A stretch of 41,936 bases of DNA. Source: an uncultured Pelagibacteraceae bacterium (GTDB lineage: Bacteria > Pseudomonadota > Alphaproteobacteria > Pelagibacterales > Pelagibacteraceae). The notes under the pieces are model-generated. The model was given only the letters and a program-made list of their open reading frames with translations, did not search any database and was not told where the DNA came from. Shown here piece by piece: positions 1 through 8,264 of this stretch. How positions within the stretch are numbered: the stretch's first letter is position 1; each line of letters begins with the position of its first letter. A program made the translations under genes and the position numbers. The stretch lies in NCBI GenBank assembly GCA_902551895.1, contig CACDEU010000008.1, positions 1-41,936 of the forward strand, written 5' to 3'.

Positions 1-1175
1 GGAGCAATAATTCTTCTTAGAATATTCATTTTTTGTAAATCATTATTATCAAAAAGTAATTCTTCTCGTCTGGTTCCAGATTTGGTAATATCAATAGCGG
101 GAAATATTCTTTTTTCTGATATCTTTCTATCTAAAATAGTTTCACTATTACCTGTTCCTTTAAATTCTTCAAAGATTACCTCATCCATTCTACTACCAGT
201 GTCTATCAAGGCTGTTGCTATTATTGTTAGAGACCCTCCTTCTTCTATATTTCTTGCTGCGCCAAAAAATCTTTTTGGTCTTTGTAAGGCGTTTGCATCA
301 ACACCACCGGTTAAAACTTTACCTGAACTAGGAACTACAGCGTTATAGGCTCTTCCAAGCCGAGTTATGGAGTCTAACAATATAACAACATCTTTTTTAT
401 GTTCTGTAAGTCTTTTAGCTTTTTCAATAACCATCTCTGCTACTGCTACGTGCCTCTGTGCTGGCTCATCAAAAGTTGAGCTTATAACTTCACCATTAAC
501 AGTTCTTTGCATATCAGTAACCTCTTCAGGTCTTTCGTCAATTAATAAAACCATCAAATAACATTCTGGATGGTTTGCTGTTATTGAATTAGCAATGCTT
601 TGAAGTATCATTGTTTTCCCAGCTTTGGGTGGAGAAATTATTAAAGATCTTTGACCTTTACCAATAGGACTAACAAGATCAATTAATCTTGCAGTTAAAT
701 CAGGTTTTTTTTCTACCTTGTTACTTTCTACTTCCAAAGTTACCTGCTTGTTTGGATATAGCGGTGTTAAGTTATCAAATGCAATTTTATGTTTAGATTT
801 TTCTGGTGGTTCGAAGTTAATTTTGTTTACTTGTAGTAAAGCAAAATATCTCTCTCCATCCTTCGGCGCCCTGATAGGTCCTTCGACAGTATCTCCTGTC
901 CTTAAACCAAACTTTCTAATTTGGTTAGGACTTATATAAATATCATCAGCACCTGGTAGATAATTAGACTCCATAGCTCTAAGAAAGCCAAAGCCGTCTT
1001 GTAGTAGTTGAAGAACACCTCCCCCAGTAATTTCTTCTCCTTTTTCAGCAAGTTTTTTTAATATTGCGAAATATATCTCTTGTCTTTTAAGGGTGCTTGC
1101 ATTTTCTATACCTAATTTTTCAGCTTCGTCGATCAACTGTTCAGAGCTTTTCTTTTTTAGTTCTTGTATGTTCAT
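1..1175 (-). CDS. rho: Transcription termination factor Rho (C-terminal end outside the window)
   Basis: Hexameric RNA helicase that ends transcription after loading on C-rich RNA. About 391 codons are visible, starting [10 protein letters not shown] at the ATG at 1175-1173; the usual length is near 420, so roughly 30 residues lie beyond base 1. In order the translation shows the Rho N-terminal helical region, a cold-shock-like RNA-binding domain (containing [15 protein letters not shown]), and the RecA-like motor with the P-loop PPKAGKTM, the Walker B stretch [11 protein letters not shown] and the Q/R-loop region. There is no clear Shine-Dalgarno; a run of six C's sits just before the start. 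It lies downstream of hemE-hemH-hemJ on the same strand, with a 66-base gap that may hold its own promoter. The product call is certain. Confidence 0.96.
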   Translation of the reverse strand, partial: MNIQELKKKSSEQLIDEAEKLGIENASTLKRQEIYFAILKKLAEKGEEITGGGVLQLLQDGFGFLRAMESNYLPGADDIYISPNQIRKFGLRTGDTVEGPIRAPKDGERYFALLQVNKINFEPPEKSKHKIAFDNLTPLYPNKQVTLEVESNKVEKKPDLTARLIDLVSPIGKGQRSLIISPPKAGKTMILQSIANSITANHPECYLMVLLIDERPEEVTDMQRTVNGEVISSTFDEPAQRHVAVAEMVIEKAKRLTEHKKDVVILLDSITRLGRAYNAVVPSSGKVLTGGVDANALQRPKRFFGAARNIEEGGSLTIIATALIDTGSRMDEVIFEEFKGTGNSETILDRKISEKRIFPAIDITKSGTRREELLFDNNDLQKMNILRRIIA

Positions 1176-1211
1176 AATATTAAGGGGGGCTTTAAGATGT
1201 TAGATAATACT

Positions 1212-1239
1212 AATATATATATTATTTTATAAATTTCAA
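1212..1239 (-). promoter_or_regulatory. Candidate promoter for rho
   Basis: On the minus strand TTGAAA (1239-1234) and TATATT (1217-1212) are separated by 16 bases, just downstream of the hemJ stop. A start about 7 bases further on would give a short leader that includes the C6 run at 1184-1189. In DNA this AT-rich, box-like hexamers arise easily, so this is only a candidate. Confidence 0.35.
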
Positions 1240-1241
1240 CC

Positions 1242-1676
1242 CTACATTGGCTTAAAAATAACAATAAAAATAATAAATATTAATATAATAGTTGGAACTT
1301 CATTTATAATTCTAAAGAATTTTGATGTTTTTGTATTAGTGTTTAATTTAAGAGATTTAAGACATGCCCCCAAATATTCATGATAAATTGTAAGAAATAC
1401 TACCAAACCTAATTTTATATGCATCCATAATTGTACAAGAACATCGAGGCCATTTATGTAAATTAGAATTATACCAAAAAGCCAAGTTAAAATCATTGCT
1501 GGTCTCATAATATAAAAATAAAGACGTTTTTCCATAACCTCAAATATCTCAGTAGCATCCTTTTTTTCTGAATTTTCAACGTGATAAACAAAAATTCTTG
1601 GTAAATATAATAATCCTGCCATCCATGAAATAACTGCAATTAAATGTAAAGATTTAAAAAGTAAGTAATAATTCAT
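1242..1676 (-). CDS. hemJ: HemJ-type protoporphyrinogen IX oxidase (UPF0093)
   Basis: Membrane protein of 144 residues that oxidises protoporphyrinogen IX to protoporphyrin IX, the step before iron insertion. It begins MNYYLLFKSLHLIAVISWMA, the typical first helix of the family with a conserved histidine (H11), followed by a short R/Y/H-containing loop and three more hydrophobic helices (roughly residues 55-75, 83-100 and 125-143). It lies 3 bases after hemH in the hemE-hemH-hemJ operon, which matches the pathway order and supports HemJ over other four-helix haem proteins such as CopD. Confidence 0.9.
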   Translation of the reverse strand: MNYYLLFKSLHLIAVISWMAGLLYLPRIFVYHVENSEKKDATEIFEVMEKRLYFYIMRPAMILTWLFGIILIYINGLDVLVQLWMHIKLGLVVFLTIYHEYLGACLKSLKLNTNTKTSKFFRIINEVPTIILIFIIFIVIFKPM

Positions 1677-1679
1677 AAA

Positions 1680-2669
1680 TTAAATATTTTTTTTAATTAA
1701 ATTTTTTAATAAATTTATATGATCATCATTATCATTTAGACATGCTATCATATCAAAATTCTCGCCACCCGAATCCATAAAGCTCTTTTTGCCCTGAATT
1801 AATATTTCTTCTAATGTTTCAACGCAATCAGAAGAAAAACCAGGACATATCGTGAGAATATTTTTTTTTCCTTCTTTTGGTAAGTTTTCTAAAGTTTTAT
1901 CCGTATATGGTTGAAGCCATTCTTGTGGCCCAAATCTAGATTGGAAAGTAGTTTTAATTTCAATAGATTTAAATTTTTCTGCAACTAATCTTGTAGTTTT
2001 ATGACAATAACAATGATAAGGATCTCCTTTATCAAAGTACTTTTTAGGTATCCCATGATAAGAAGCTAAAATCAAATCTGGTTTCCAATTTATATTATTT
2101 ATTTTAACATTTATTGAATTTACTAAGGCATCTATGTATAATGGATTAGATTCATAGTGTGGAATAATTTTCAAAGATGGCTGCCACCTCATATCCATTA
2201 AAGTTCTATATACTTCGTCACAAACAGTTGCTGTAGTTGCGGCAGCATATTGCGGATAAAGAGGTAGAATTACAAGATTTTCACAACCTTCTTCGTTTAA
2301 TTTTTTTATTTTGCTTTTAATACTTGGGTTTCCATATCTCATTGCAAAATCTATAATCAGATTTTCATCTGAAAATGATTTTGATAATTTTTCAGCTTGT
2401 TTTTTTGTGTAATAAAGTAACGGGGATATATTTTCTTTTTTCATCCATATTTCCTTATAAGCCTTAGCACTTTTTGATGGCCTAAAATTTAGAATAAAAA
2501 GATTAAGTATAATTTGCCAAATTATTGGGTTTACTTCTATTACTCTTCTGTCTGATAGAAACTGCCTAAGATATCTTCTAACATCTAGCCAGTTTGTAGA
2601 GTCTGGGGTTCCTAAATTAATTATTAAAACCCCAGTCTTTCCATATTTTATTTCAGGATGTTTTTCCAT
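1680..2669 (-). CDS. hemH: Ferrochelatase
   Basis: Inserts ferrous iron into protoporphyrin IX to form protohaem. The 329 residues match the family length. Visible motifs are the N-terminal VLIINLGTPDS, the LPLYPQYAAATTA stretch near residues 135-147, and the SYHGIP motif with the metal-site histidine H205. The following GDPYHCYCHKT segment is also typical. Its ATG shares one base with the hemE stop codon (TAATG), so the two are probably translationally coupled, and hemJ follows 3 bases later. Confidence 0.96.
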   Translation of the reverse strand: MEKHPEIKYGKTGVLIINLGTPDSTNWLDVRRYLRQFLSDRRVIEVNPIIWQIILNLFILNFRPSKSAKAYKEIWMKKENISPLLYYTKKQAEKLSKSFSDENLIIDFAMRYGNPSIKSKIKKLNEEGCENLVILPLYPQYAAATTATVCDEVYRTLMDMRWQPSLKIIPHYESNPLYIDALVNSINVKINNINWKPDLILASYHGIPKKYFDKGDPYHCYCHKTTRLVAEKFKSIEIKTTFQSRFGPQEWLQPYTDKTLENLPKEGKKNILTICPGFSSDCVETLEEILIQGKKSFMDSGGENFDMIACLNDNDDHINLLKNLIKKNI

Positions 2670-3670
2670 TATTTAAAATCTCTGACTATTTTTACTAGCT
2701 CTTCTACCATCTCAATTTTCGTTTCTGGCAAAATACCATGCCCAAGATTAAATACATAAGGGTGGTCTTTAAAAATTTGAAGATATTTTATTACCTCTAT
2801 ATTCAAGTTTTCCTTGTTGGTTAAAAGTACTTTTGGATCTAGCCCTCCTTGTACTGGTATTTTTATTTCATTAATTATTTTTTTAGGATCAATATTGTAA
2901 TCAATATTCACCATGTCGGGTTTAACCTCTTCACAAAAGCTCTTATAATCGTTTATACCTCTTGGAAAACAAATAACTGGTACACCTAATCTTTTTACAT
3001 GGTTAACAAGGTCTAGAGTTGGTTCATATATATATTCAAAAATATTCTCTTCTAGCAATCCTGCCCAACTATCAAAAATTTGTATTACACTTGCACCTGC
3101 TTTTACTTGATTTTCAACATGAATTTTAAGAAACTTAACAATTAGAGCAATCAATTTTTTAATAAATAATTTATCTTCGAAAATTTTTTTTGAAAGACTA
3201 TTTTTTGGTGACATTTTATTAATCATATAAACTAAGATCGTCCACGGTGCTCCAACAAAACCGATTAAATCTTTGTTCTTTAAAATAGGGCTAGAAGATG
3301 TTTTATATATAGACTTGTAAACAGGGTCAAGTTTTCTACTAAATTTATCTTTGTTAATTTTTTCTAATTTGTTTATATTTAGTTCACCTAATTTAGGTCC
3401 CAACCCCTTTTCGAATTTTACTTCTTGTCCCAAACCATATGGGAGCATTAAAATATCAGAGAAAATTATCGCTGCATCAAAATCAAATCTATTAATTGGT
3501 TGTAATGTTATTTCTGACGACAAATTTTCATTTAAACATAATTTTATAAAATCAGGATTTTTAACTCTAATCTCCCTAAACTCAGGAAGGTATCTTCCAG
3601 CCTGCCTCATTATCCATATAGGATTTATTTTAGTATCTTTTTCTTTTACACATTTTTGAATCGGAGTCAT
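2669..3670 (-). CDS. hemE: Uroporphyrinogen decarboxylase
   Basis: Decarboxylates the four acetate side chains of uroporphyrinogen III to give coproporphyrinogen III. The 333 residues carry the signature IWIMRQAGRYLPEFR at about 18-32, whose arginines R22 and R26 bind substrate, then IIFSDILMLPYGLG and GFVGAPWTI. The C-terminus ends with the typical NLGHGILPET segment. It is the first gene of the minus-strand hem operon. In Caulobacter and Rickettsia hemE borders the replication origin, and here it faces a 285-base AT-rich gap with ppsR on the far side. Confidence 0.96.
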   Translation of the reverse strand: MTPIQKCVKEKDTKINPIWIMRQAGRYLPEFREIRVKNPDFIKLCLNENLSSEITLQPINRFDFDAAIIFSDILMLPYGLGQEVKFEKGLGPKLGELNINKLEKINKDKFSRKLDPVYKSIYKTSSSPILKNKDLIGFVGAPWTILVYMINKMSPKNSLSKKIFEDKLFIKKLIALIVKFLKIHVENQVKAGASVIQIFDSWAGLLEENIFEYIYEPTLDLVNHVKRLGVPVICFPRGINDYKSFCEEVKPDMVNIDYNIDPKKIINEIKIPVQGGLDPKVLLTNKENLNIEVIKYLQIFKDHPYVFNLGHGILPETKIEMVEELVKIVRDFK

Positions 3671-3955
3671 AAAATAGTATATATATAAACTTTAATAGTT
3701 GTTTTATATCCTGTTAATAAAAGGTATTATTAATTTTTAACATTTTACTCACTAAATATTAACAGATAAAACTATTAAAAAGTTAAGACAAATAGCCTCT
3801 TTTTCACAAATTCTAAACAATATAAATATTTATGTATATTAATTATTAATATGTTTATTTATGTTAATAATTTTAAAGATATTCAAATAAAAAATGAAAT
3901 GAAAACAATCAATGATTTTTAAATTTTTTATTAGATTATTATAAACACTTTATAC
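3671..3955. other. Putative chromosomal replication origin (oriC) and divergent promoter region
   Basis: This 285-base gap between divergent hemE and ppsR is the longest non-coding stretch in the window and is extremely AT-rich. Three sites fit TTATNNACA, i.e. the DnaA box TTATCCACA with changes only at positions 5-6: TTATTAACA on the minus strand at 3720-3712 and 3870-3862, and TTATAAACA on the plus strand at 3939-3947. TTTTTCACA at 3800-3808 is a weaker match. No open reading frame is supported. The flanking gene order (rho, hemH, hemE / ppsR, maf, aroE, coaE, dnaQ, secB) matches the alphaproteobacterial origin cluster. The boxes are degenerate, so the call rests mainly on synteny. Confidence 0.5.
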
Positions 3956-4777
3956 ATGAGTATTAAACACGATATTTACTTAATTTCTGACTCAACAGGC
4001 GAGACAATTGATAGGATATTTTTAGCTTTAAAAGCTCAATTTTTAAATTTTGAATATATTAATCATCAATTTTCATTTACTAGAACAAACAATCAAATTT
4101 TAAAAATTATAGAACTAGCTAAAAAACAAAAAGAACCAATAATCCTTTATACTATAGTTGATGATAATCTTTCCCAATATTTAGAAGAACAAGCAAGCAA
4201 ATTTAATATACCATGTTTTAGTGTACTTGGAGATTTAATATTAAATTTTTCTAAATTGTTAAATCAGAGAGCATCACATATTCCAAGCGGTCAACATACA
4301 TTTGAAGAAAATTCTAAAAGAATAGAAGCTATCCAATTTACAATGAATCATGATGACGGGAGTATGATACAAGACTTAGAAAAATCAGATATTATTTTAC
4401 TCGGTGTTAGTAGGACAGGAAAAACACCAACGTCTATATATCTTGCTAATAGAGGATATAAAACCTCTAATATTCCGTTAGTAAATGAAAATTCAATACC
4501 TGAACTGCTTAGAGAAAAACCAAAACTTAAATGTGTTGTAGGTTTAACAGTTGAGCCAAATAGATTGATTGATGTGAGAAAAAATAGGATGATGGCTCTA
4601 AAAGAAGAACACGGAACTGATTACACTAATATAGAAAAAATAGAACTAGAAACCAGGAAAGCTAAAGAAGCGTTTAAAAAATATCAATGGCCAGTAATTG
4701 ATGTTACTAGAAAATCAATTGAAGAAACTGCAGCTTCAATTATAAAAATCTATGAAATAAAAAATCAAAATGCTTAA
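3956..4777 (+). CDS. ppsR: Pyruvate,phosphate dikinase / PEP synthase regulatory protein (DUF299)
   Basis: Bifunctional serine/threonine kinase and phosphorylase that switches PEP synthase or pyruvate phosphate dikinase off and on, using ADP and inorganic phosphate. The 273 residues begin IYLISDSTGETID, the hallmark of the family, and carry a P-loop LLGVSRTGKTPTS at about 148-160. Which dikinase it controls cannot be told from this window. It overlaps maf by 8 bases and heads the plus-strand run maf-aroE-coaE-dnaQ. In Caulobacter and relatives this gene is the first one on the right side of the origin. Confidence 0.93.
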   Translation: MSIKHDIYLISDSTGETIDRIFLALKAQFLNFEYINHQFSFTRTNNQILKIIELAKKQKEPIILYTIVDDNLSQYLEEQASKFNIPCFSVLGDLILNFSKLLNQRASHIPSGQHTFEENSKRIEAIQFTMNHDDGSMIQDLEKSDIILLGVSRTGKTPTSIYLANRGYKTSNIPLVNENSIPELLREKPKLKCVVGLTVEPNRLIDVRKNRMMALKEEHGTDYTNIEKIELETRKAKEAFKKYQWPVIDVTRKSIEETAASIIKIYEIKNQNA

Positions 4778-5351
4778 AATAATTCTTGCATCTAATAGCA
4801 AAGTTAGAAAAAAAATTTTAGATGAAAATAGAATTGATTGTGAAGTTTTTCCATCTAATGTTGACGAAGAATTAGTAAAAAAAAGTTTGTTAAAAGAAAA
4901 TGCAGCCCCAGAATTAATTTCAAAAAACTTAGCGGAACTAAAGGCCAATAAAATAAGTTTAAAATTTTATAATCAAATTGTACTTGGGGCCGATAGCGTA
5001 ATAGATATAGATAATGAGCTAGTGTCAAAACCTAACGATAGAAAAAAAGCACTTGAAATATTAAAAAAACTTAATGGTAAAACTCATTATTTAATAAGCT
5101 CAGTTTGTATTTCAAAAAATGGTTCCATGATTTGGAATTATACAGATAGAGCAGCTTTGACAATGAAAGAACTGACAGATAAACAGCTCAAAGAATATTT
5201 GTCAAAAATTAGTGATGAAGCCCTTTATTCCTACAATGTTTATCAGATTGAAGGCGAGGGTAGATCCTTATTTTCAAAAATCCATGGCGATGAAAATACT
5301 ATCATGGGCCTTCCTATTAAAAAAATTAAGGAATATTTAAACACTTTATAA
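4770..5351 (+). CDS. maf: Maf family nucleotide pyrophosphatase
   Basis: House-cleaning enzyme that hydrolyses non-canonical or selected nucleoside triphosphates to monophosphates. The 193 residues open with MLKIILASNSKVRKKIL, the typical Maf start with the S-x-x-R substrate loop. The LGADSVIDID segment (about residues 70-79) carries the catalytic aspartate, followed by SKPNDRKKA and the late EGEGRSLFSKIHGDENTIMG segment. The sequence does not decide between the dTTP/UTP and m7GTP subgroups. It overlaps ppsR by 8 bases and shares one base with the aroE start (TAATG). Confidence 0.92.
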   Translation: MLKIILASNSKVRKKILDENRIDCEVFPSNVDEELVKKSLLKENAAPELISKNLAELKANKISLKFYNQIVLGADSVIDIDNELVSKPNDRKKALEILKKLNGKTHYLISSVCISKNGSMIWNYTDRAALTMKELTDKQLKEYLSKISDEALYSYNVYQIEGEGRSLFSKIHGDENTIMGLPIKKIKEYLNTL

Positions 5352-6139
5352 TGAAAAAATATTTAGTTATCGGCAATCCTATCGAACATTCTATGTCCCC
5401 AAAACTTCACAACTACTGGTTAAAAGAAAATAATATTAATGCTATCTATGATAAAAGAAAACTTGAGGTTAGTGAGCTAAAAAGGATTATTTCTCAAGTA
5501 AAAGAAGAAAAAATAAATGGTATCAATGTTACTGTACCATTTAAAAAAACAGTTATTCCTTTTTTAGACGAATTAAGTACAGAAGCAAAAGACACACAAT
5601 CAGTAAACACAATTTATTTCCAAAATGGAATTACAATTGGTCACAACACAGACATAGCTGGATTTGAGTTAGCAATAAAGTATGCTAAATATGACCTTGC
5701 CAACAAGAAAATATTTGTATTGGGCGCTGGAGGCGTCTCTCCCTCAATTATTTATGCTCTTAGAAAAATGAAAGTTTCTAAAATTTCATTAAGTAATAGA
5801 ACCAAAGAAAAAGCAGAAAGTTTAAAAAATTTATTTAAAGATATTGAAATAGTTGATTGGGGTGAAAGAATAGATTTTGACATGATTATAAATGCTACAA
5901 GTATTGGTTTAAAAAATGAAGATAGTTTAAATTTTGATTATTCAGCAAATGGTCCAGATAAATATTTTTATGATGTTATTTATAATCCAAAAGAAACTCT
6001 TTTTTTGAAGAGGGCAAAATTATTTGGCAATAGAACAGAAAATGGAAAAATGATGTTTATATATCAAGCTCACCAATCATTTACTATTTGGAATAAGATA
6101 ATGCCAAAAATAAATGAAGAAGTAATTAAGTTAATTTAA
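5351..6139 (+). CDS. aroE: Shikimate dehydrogenase
   Basis: NADPH-dependent reduction of 3-dehydroshikimate to shikimate in the aromatic amino acid pathway. The 262 residues show the substrate-binding NPIEHSMSPKLHN near the N-terminus, the catalytic-lysine motif NVTVPFKK, HNTDIAGF, the nucleotide-binding LGAGGVSPSI and the NATSIGL motif. It is coupled to maf by a one-base overlap and abuts coaE directly. Confidence 0.96.
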   Translation: MKKYLVIGNPIEHSMSPKLHNYWLKENNINAIYDKRKLEVSELKRIISQVKEEKINGINVTVPFKKTVIPFLDELSTEAKDTQSVNTIYFQNGITIGHNTDIAGFELAIKYAKYDLANKKIFVLGAGGVSPSIIYALRKMKVSKISLSNRTKEKAESLKNLFKDIEIVDWGERIDFDMIINATSIGLKNEDSLNFDYSANGPDKYFYDVIYNPKETLFLKRAKLFGNRTENGKMMFIYQAHQSFTIWNKIMPKINEEVIKLI

Positions 6140-6715
6140 ATGATTAAAATAGGTATTTTAGGAGATATTGGTTCTGGGAAAACATTTGTGGCAAATCAAT
6201 TTGGTTGTCCTGTATTTCATGCAGATATAGAAGTATCTAAAATATACAAAAGCGACAAAAGGTGCTTTAAAATATTAAAAAAAAATTTTCCAAATTATAT
6301 AATTTCTTTTCCAATAAATAAAAAAGAAATTTCTAAATTAATATTATCAAATAAAAAAAACTTAAAAAAAATAAATAAAATAGTACATCCTATTGTACGA
6401 GCTAGAATGAATAAATTTATTAATAAAAATAAAAAAAAAAAACTAGTAGTTCTAGATATTCCTTTACTTTTAGAAAACAAAATAAATAAAAAAGATTTCA
6501 TTCTTGTTTTTATTGATGCAAAAAAAAAAAAAATTATTAAAAATCTTAAAAAAAGAAAAAATTATAATGTAAAAATAATTAATTTGTTAAAAAACTTTCA
6601 ACTATCGTTAAATTACAAAAAAAAAATATCAAATTTTATCATTAAAAATGATTTTAAAATGAAACCAGTCAAAAAAAGTGTTAATATAATAAAAACCAAA
6701 ATTTTACATAAATGA
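6140..6715 (+). CDS. coaE: Dephospho-CoA kinase
   Basis: Phosphorylates dephospho-CoA at the 3'-hydroxyl, the last step of coenzyme A synthesis. The 191 residues start with the P-loop IGILGDIGSGKTFVA (residues 4-18), then CPVFHADIEVSKIY with the substrate-binding aspartate and VVLDIPLLLE in the middle. The protein is extremely rich in lysine, isoleucine and asparagine, and the gene holds uninterrupted A runs of 12 (6431-6442) and 14 (6520-6533) within the reading frame. It abuts aroE and overlaps dnaQ by 4 bases (ATGA). Confidence 0.93.
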   Translation: MIKIGILGDIGSGKTFVANQFGCPVFHADIEVSKIYKSDKRCFKILKKNFPNYIISFPINKKEISKLILSNKKNLKKINKIVHPIVRARMNKFINKNKKKKLVVLDIPLLLENKINKKDFILVFIDAKKKKIIKNLKKRKNYNVKIINLLKNFQLSLNYKKKISNFIIKNDFKMKPVKKSVNIIKTKILHK

Positions 6716-7383
6716 AAGAAGTAGTTTTAGATACAGAAACCACAGGTTTATCGGTCAAAGATGGACATAGAATTGTTGAGATAGGGTGCATTGAGTTAGA
6801 TAATTTAATTCCTAATTCAAATAAATTTCATTGTTATTTGAATCCTGAAAGAAAAGTTTCTGAAAAAGCATTAGAAGTTCATGGATATACAGATCAATTT
6901 TTAGCAGATAAAAAAAAATTTATAGATATAGCTGATGATTTTCTTTTATTCATTAAGGATAAAAGATTAATAATTCACAACGCCGAATTTGATATTACGC
7001 ATCTAAATAATGAACTTCAAATTGCTGGAAAGGAAAAAATAAATATTAAAAATGTAATAGATACATTGGATATAGCTAGAAATAAATTTCCGGGATCACA
7101 AATTAGTTTAGATGCATTATGTAAAAGATATAGAATAGATAATTCAAAAAGACAAAAACACACTGCATTGATAGATTGTGAACTACTAACAAAGGTTTAC
7201 ATAAATTTAATTGATCAAAAAGAACCTTCTTTAAATTTTGCTTCTGGTTATCAAGATAATAATGATGTTAACTTTAAAAATACAATTAACTATTCAAAAA
7301 AAATAATTAAGCCTTCAGAAAAAGAGTTGTCTCTGCACAAGGATTACTTAAAAAATTTTCTTAAAAAAAATTATTTTAATTAA
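6712..7383 (+). CDS. dnaQ: DNA polymerase III epsilon subunit (3'-5' proofreading exonuclease)
   Basis: Proofreading exonuclease of the replicative polymerase. The 223 residues show all three DEDDh motifs: Exo I VLDTETTGL with D7 and E9, Exo II IIHNAEFDITHLNNEL, and Exo III HTALIDCEL with the catalytic histidine and aspartate. The C-terminal tail after about residue 175 is the part that contacts the polymerase alpha subunit in the family. It overlaps coaE by 4 bases and runs 8 bases into the 3' end of convergent secB. Confidence 0.95.
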   Translation: MKEVVLDTETTGLSVKDGHRIVEIGCIELDNLIPNSNKFHCYLNPERKVSEKALEVHGYTDQFLADKKKFIDIADDFLLFIKDKRLIIHNAEFDITHLNNELQIAGKEKINIKNVIDTLDIARNKFPGSQISLDALCKRYRIDNSKRQKHTALIDCELLTKVYINLIDQKEPSLNFASGYQDNNDVNFKNTINYSKKIIKPSEKELSLHKDYLKNFLKKNYFN

Positions 7384-7798
7384 GTCTTTGATTATATAAT
7401 TGTTCAAAATCGACTTTTTTTTCAAATTTAATATTAGGAAAACCGGAGTTGTTCAAAAGATTAATAAAAATTTTTTCTATATTTGGATATATTTGTTTTT
7501 GGACATCACATAAAATTATTTTTTCAATTATTTTTCGATCCTTCATTTCTTCATCTATCTTTATTATTGAAGCATAGTTAATTTCAAAATAGGATTTATT
7601 TTTTGATTTTCCTTTATCGGAATATGATAGTTTTGTGTTAATCTCGATCATTCTATTTTTTAGAGGCTTGGTTGTTATATCAATATCTAAATTATAATTT
7701 TTTAAATATTCTTTTACATATAAATAAGTTTCAACATCTGGGGTTTCAGACGACATATCTTTTACAAATTGAGTAATTATTTTAAATTGTTCTGACAT
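7376..7798 (-). CDS. secB: Protein-export chaperone SecB
   Basis: Tetrameric cytosolic chaperone that keeps precursors unfolded and hands them to SecA. The 140 residues are divergent but retain the N-terminal QFVKDMSSETP pattern, the alternating strands around NRMIEINTKLSYSD, the YPNIEKIFINLLNNSGFPNI helix and the closing VDFEQLYNQR, which corresponds to the usual IDFxxLY ending. Position next to dnaQ and an FxsA gene is as in Caulobacter and other alphaproteobacteria, which supports the call despite weak sequence similarity. Confidence 0.88.
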   Translation of the reverse strand: MSEQFKIITQFVKDMSSETPDVETYLYVKEYLKNYNLDIDITTKPLKNRMIEINTKLSYSDKGKSKNKSYFEINYASIIKIDEEMKDRKIIEKIILCDVQKQIYPNIEKIFINLLNNSGFPNIKFEKKVDFEQLYNQRLN

Positions 7799-7800
7799 TT

Positions 7801-8205
7801 TTAATTTTTATCATCTATATCTTCGTATTCGCCTTCTATAAAGTTTTTTTTATTTTTATAATTTTTTTTTGATATTTTTTTTAAAAACATTTTACGAGTC
7901 CATGGAAATATAATTAAAAGACCTATAATATCTGTTAAAAAACCTGGCAAAATCATTAGAAGAGCAGCGAAAGCTAAAGCTGCACCGGAAACTATTTCGT
8001 ATATAGGAATTTCATTTCTAACAATTTGTTTAATTGCTGATCTCATTGTATTCAGCCCTTCATATTTTGCGTAATATAATCCAACTATCGCAGTAATAAA
8101 AATAAGAGAAATAGTGGTAAAAGCCCCAATTTGAGATCCTATCTTTATAAAAAGATAAATTTCAATGATTGGTATTAACAAAATAAGCAATATAACTGAG
8201 TTCAT
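7801..8205 (-). CDS. FxsA family inner-membrane protein
   Basis: Membrane protein of 134 residues. It shows the FxsA/UPF0716 pattern: a first helix ILLILLIPIIEIYLFIKIG with a conserved glutamate, a second helix around AFTTISLIFITAIVGLYYA, the EGLNTMRSAIKQI loop, and a further hydrophobic segment ALAFAALLMILPGFLTDIIG with the family PGFLTD motif. The lysine-rich tail is cytoplasmic by the positive-inside rule. Escherichia coli FxsA affects exclusion of phage T7, but the general role of the family is not known. It lies 2 bases upstream of secB, in the same transcription unit. Confidence 0.88.
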   Translation of the reverse strand: MNSVILLILLIPIIEIYLFIKIGSQIGAFTTISLIFITAIVGLYYAKYEGLNTMRSAIKQIVRNEIPIYEIVSGAALAFAALLMILPGFLTDIIGLLIIFPWTRKMFLKKISKKNYKNKKNFIEGEYEDIDDKN

Positions 8206-8264
8206 TTGTCTTTAATCTAATTTGTCAGTTGAAATTAAGCAACATAGTAAATATTATTTACTAT

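Noticed and set aside
82-939. Several plus-strand frames in the first kilobase
   Set aside because: All are antisense to rho, whose reading frame is intact over the whole stretch.
3671-3955. CtrA sites (TTAA-N7-TTAA) in the putative origin
   Set aside because: Several TTAA words occur, but none that I found has the 7-base spacing, and such words are common by chance in this composition.
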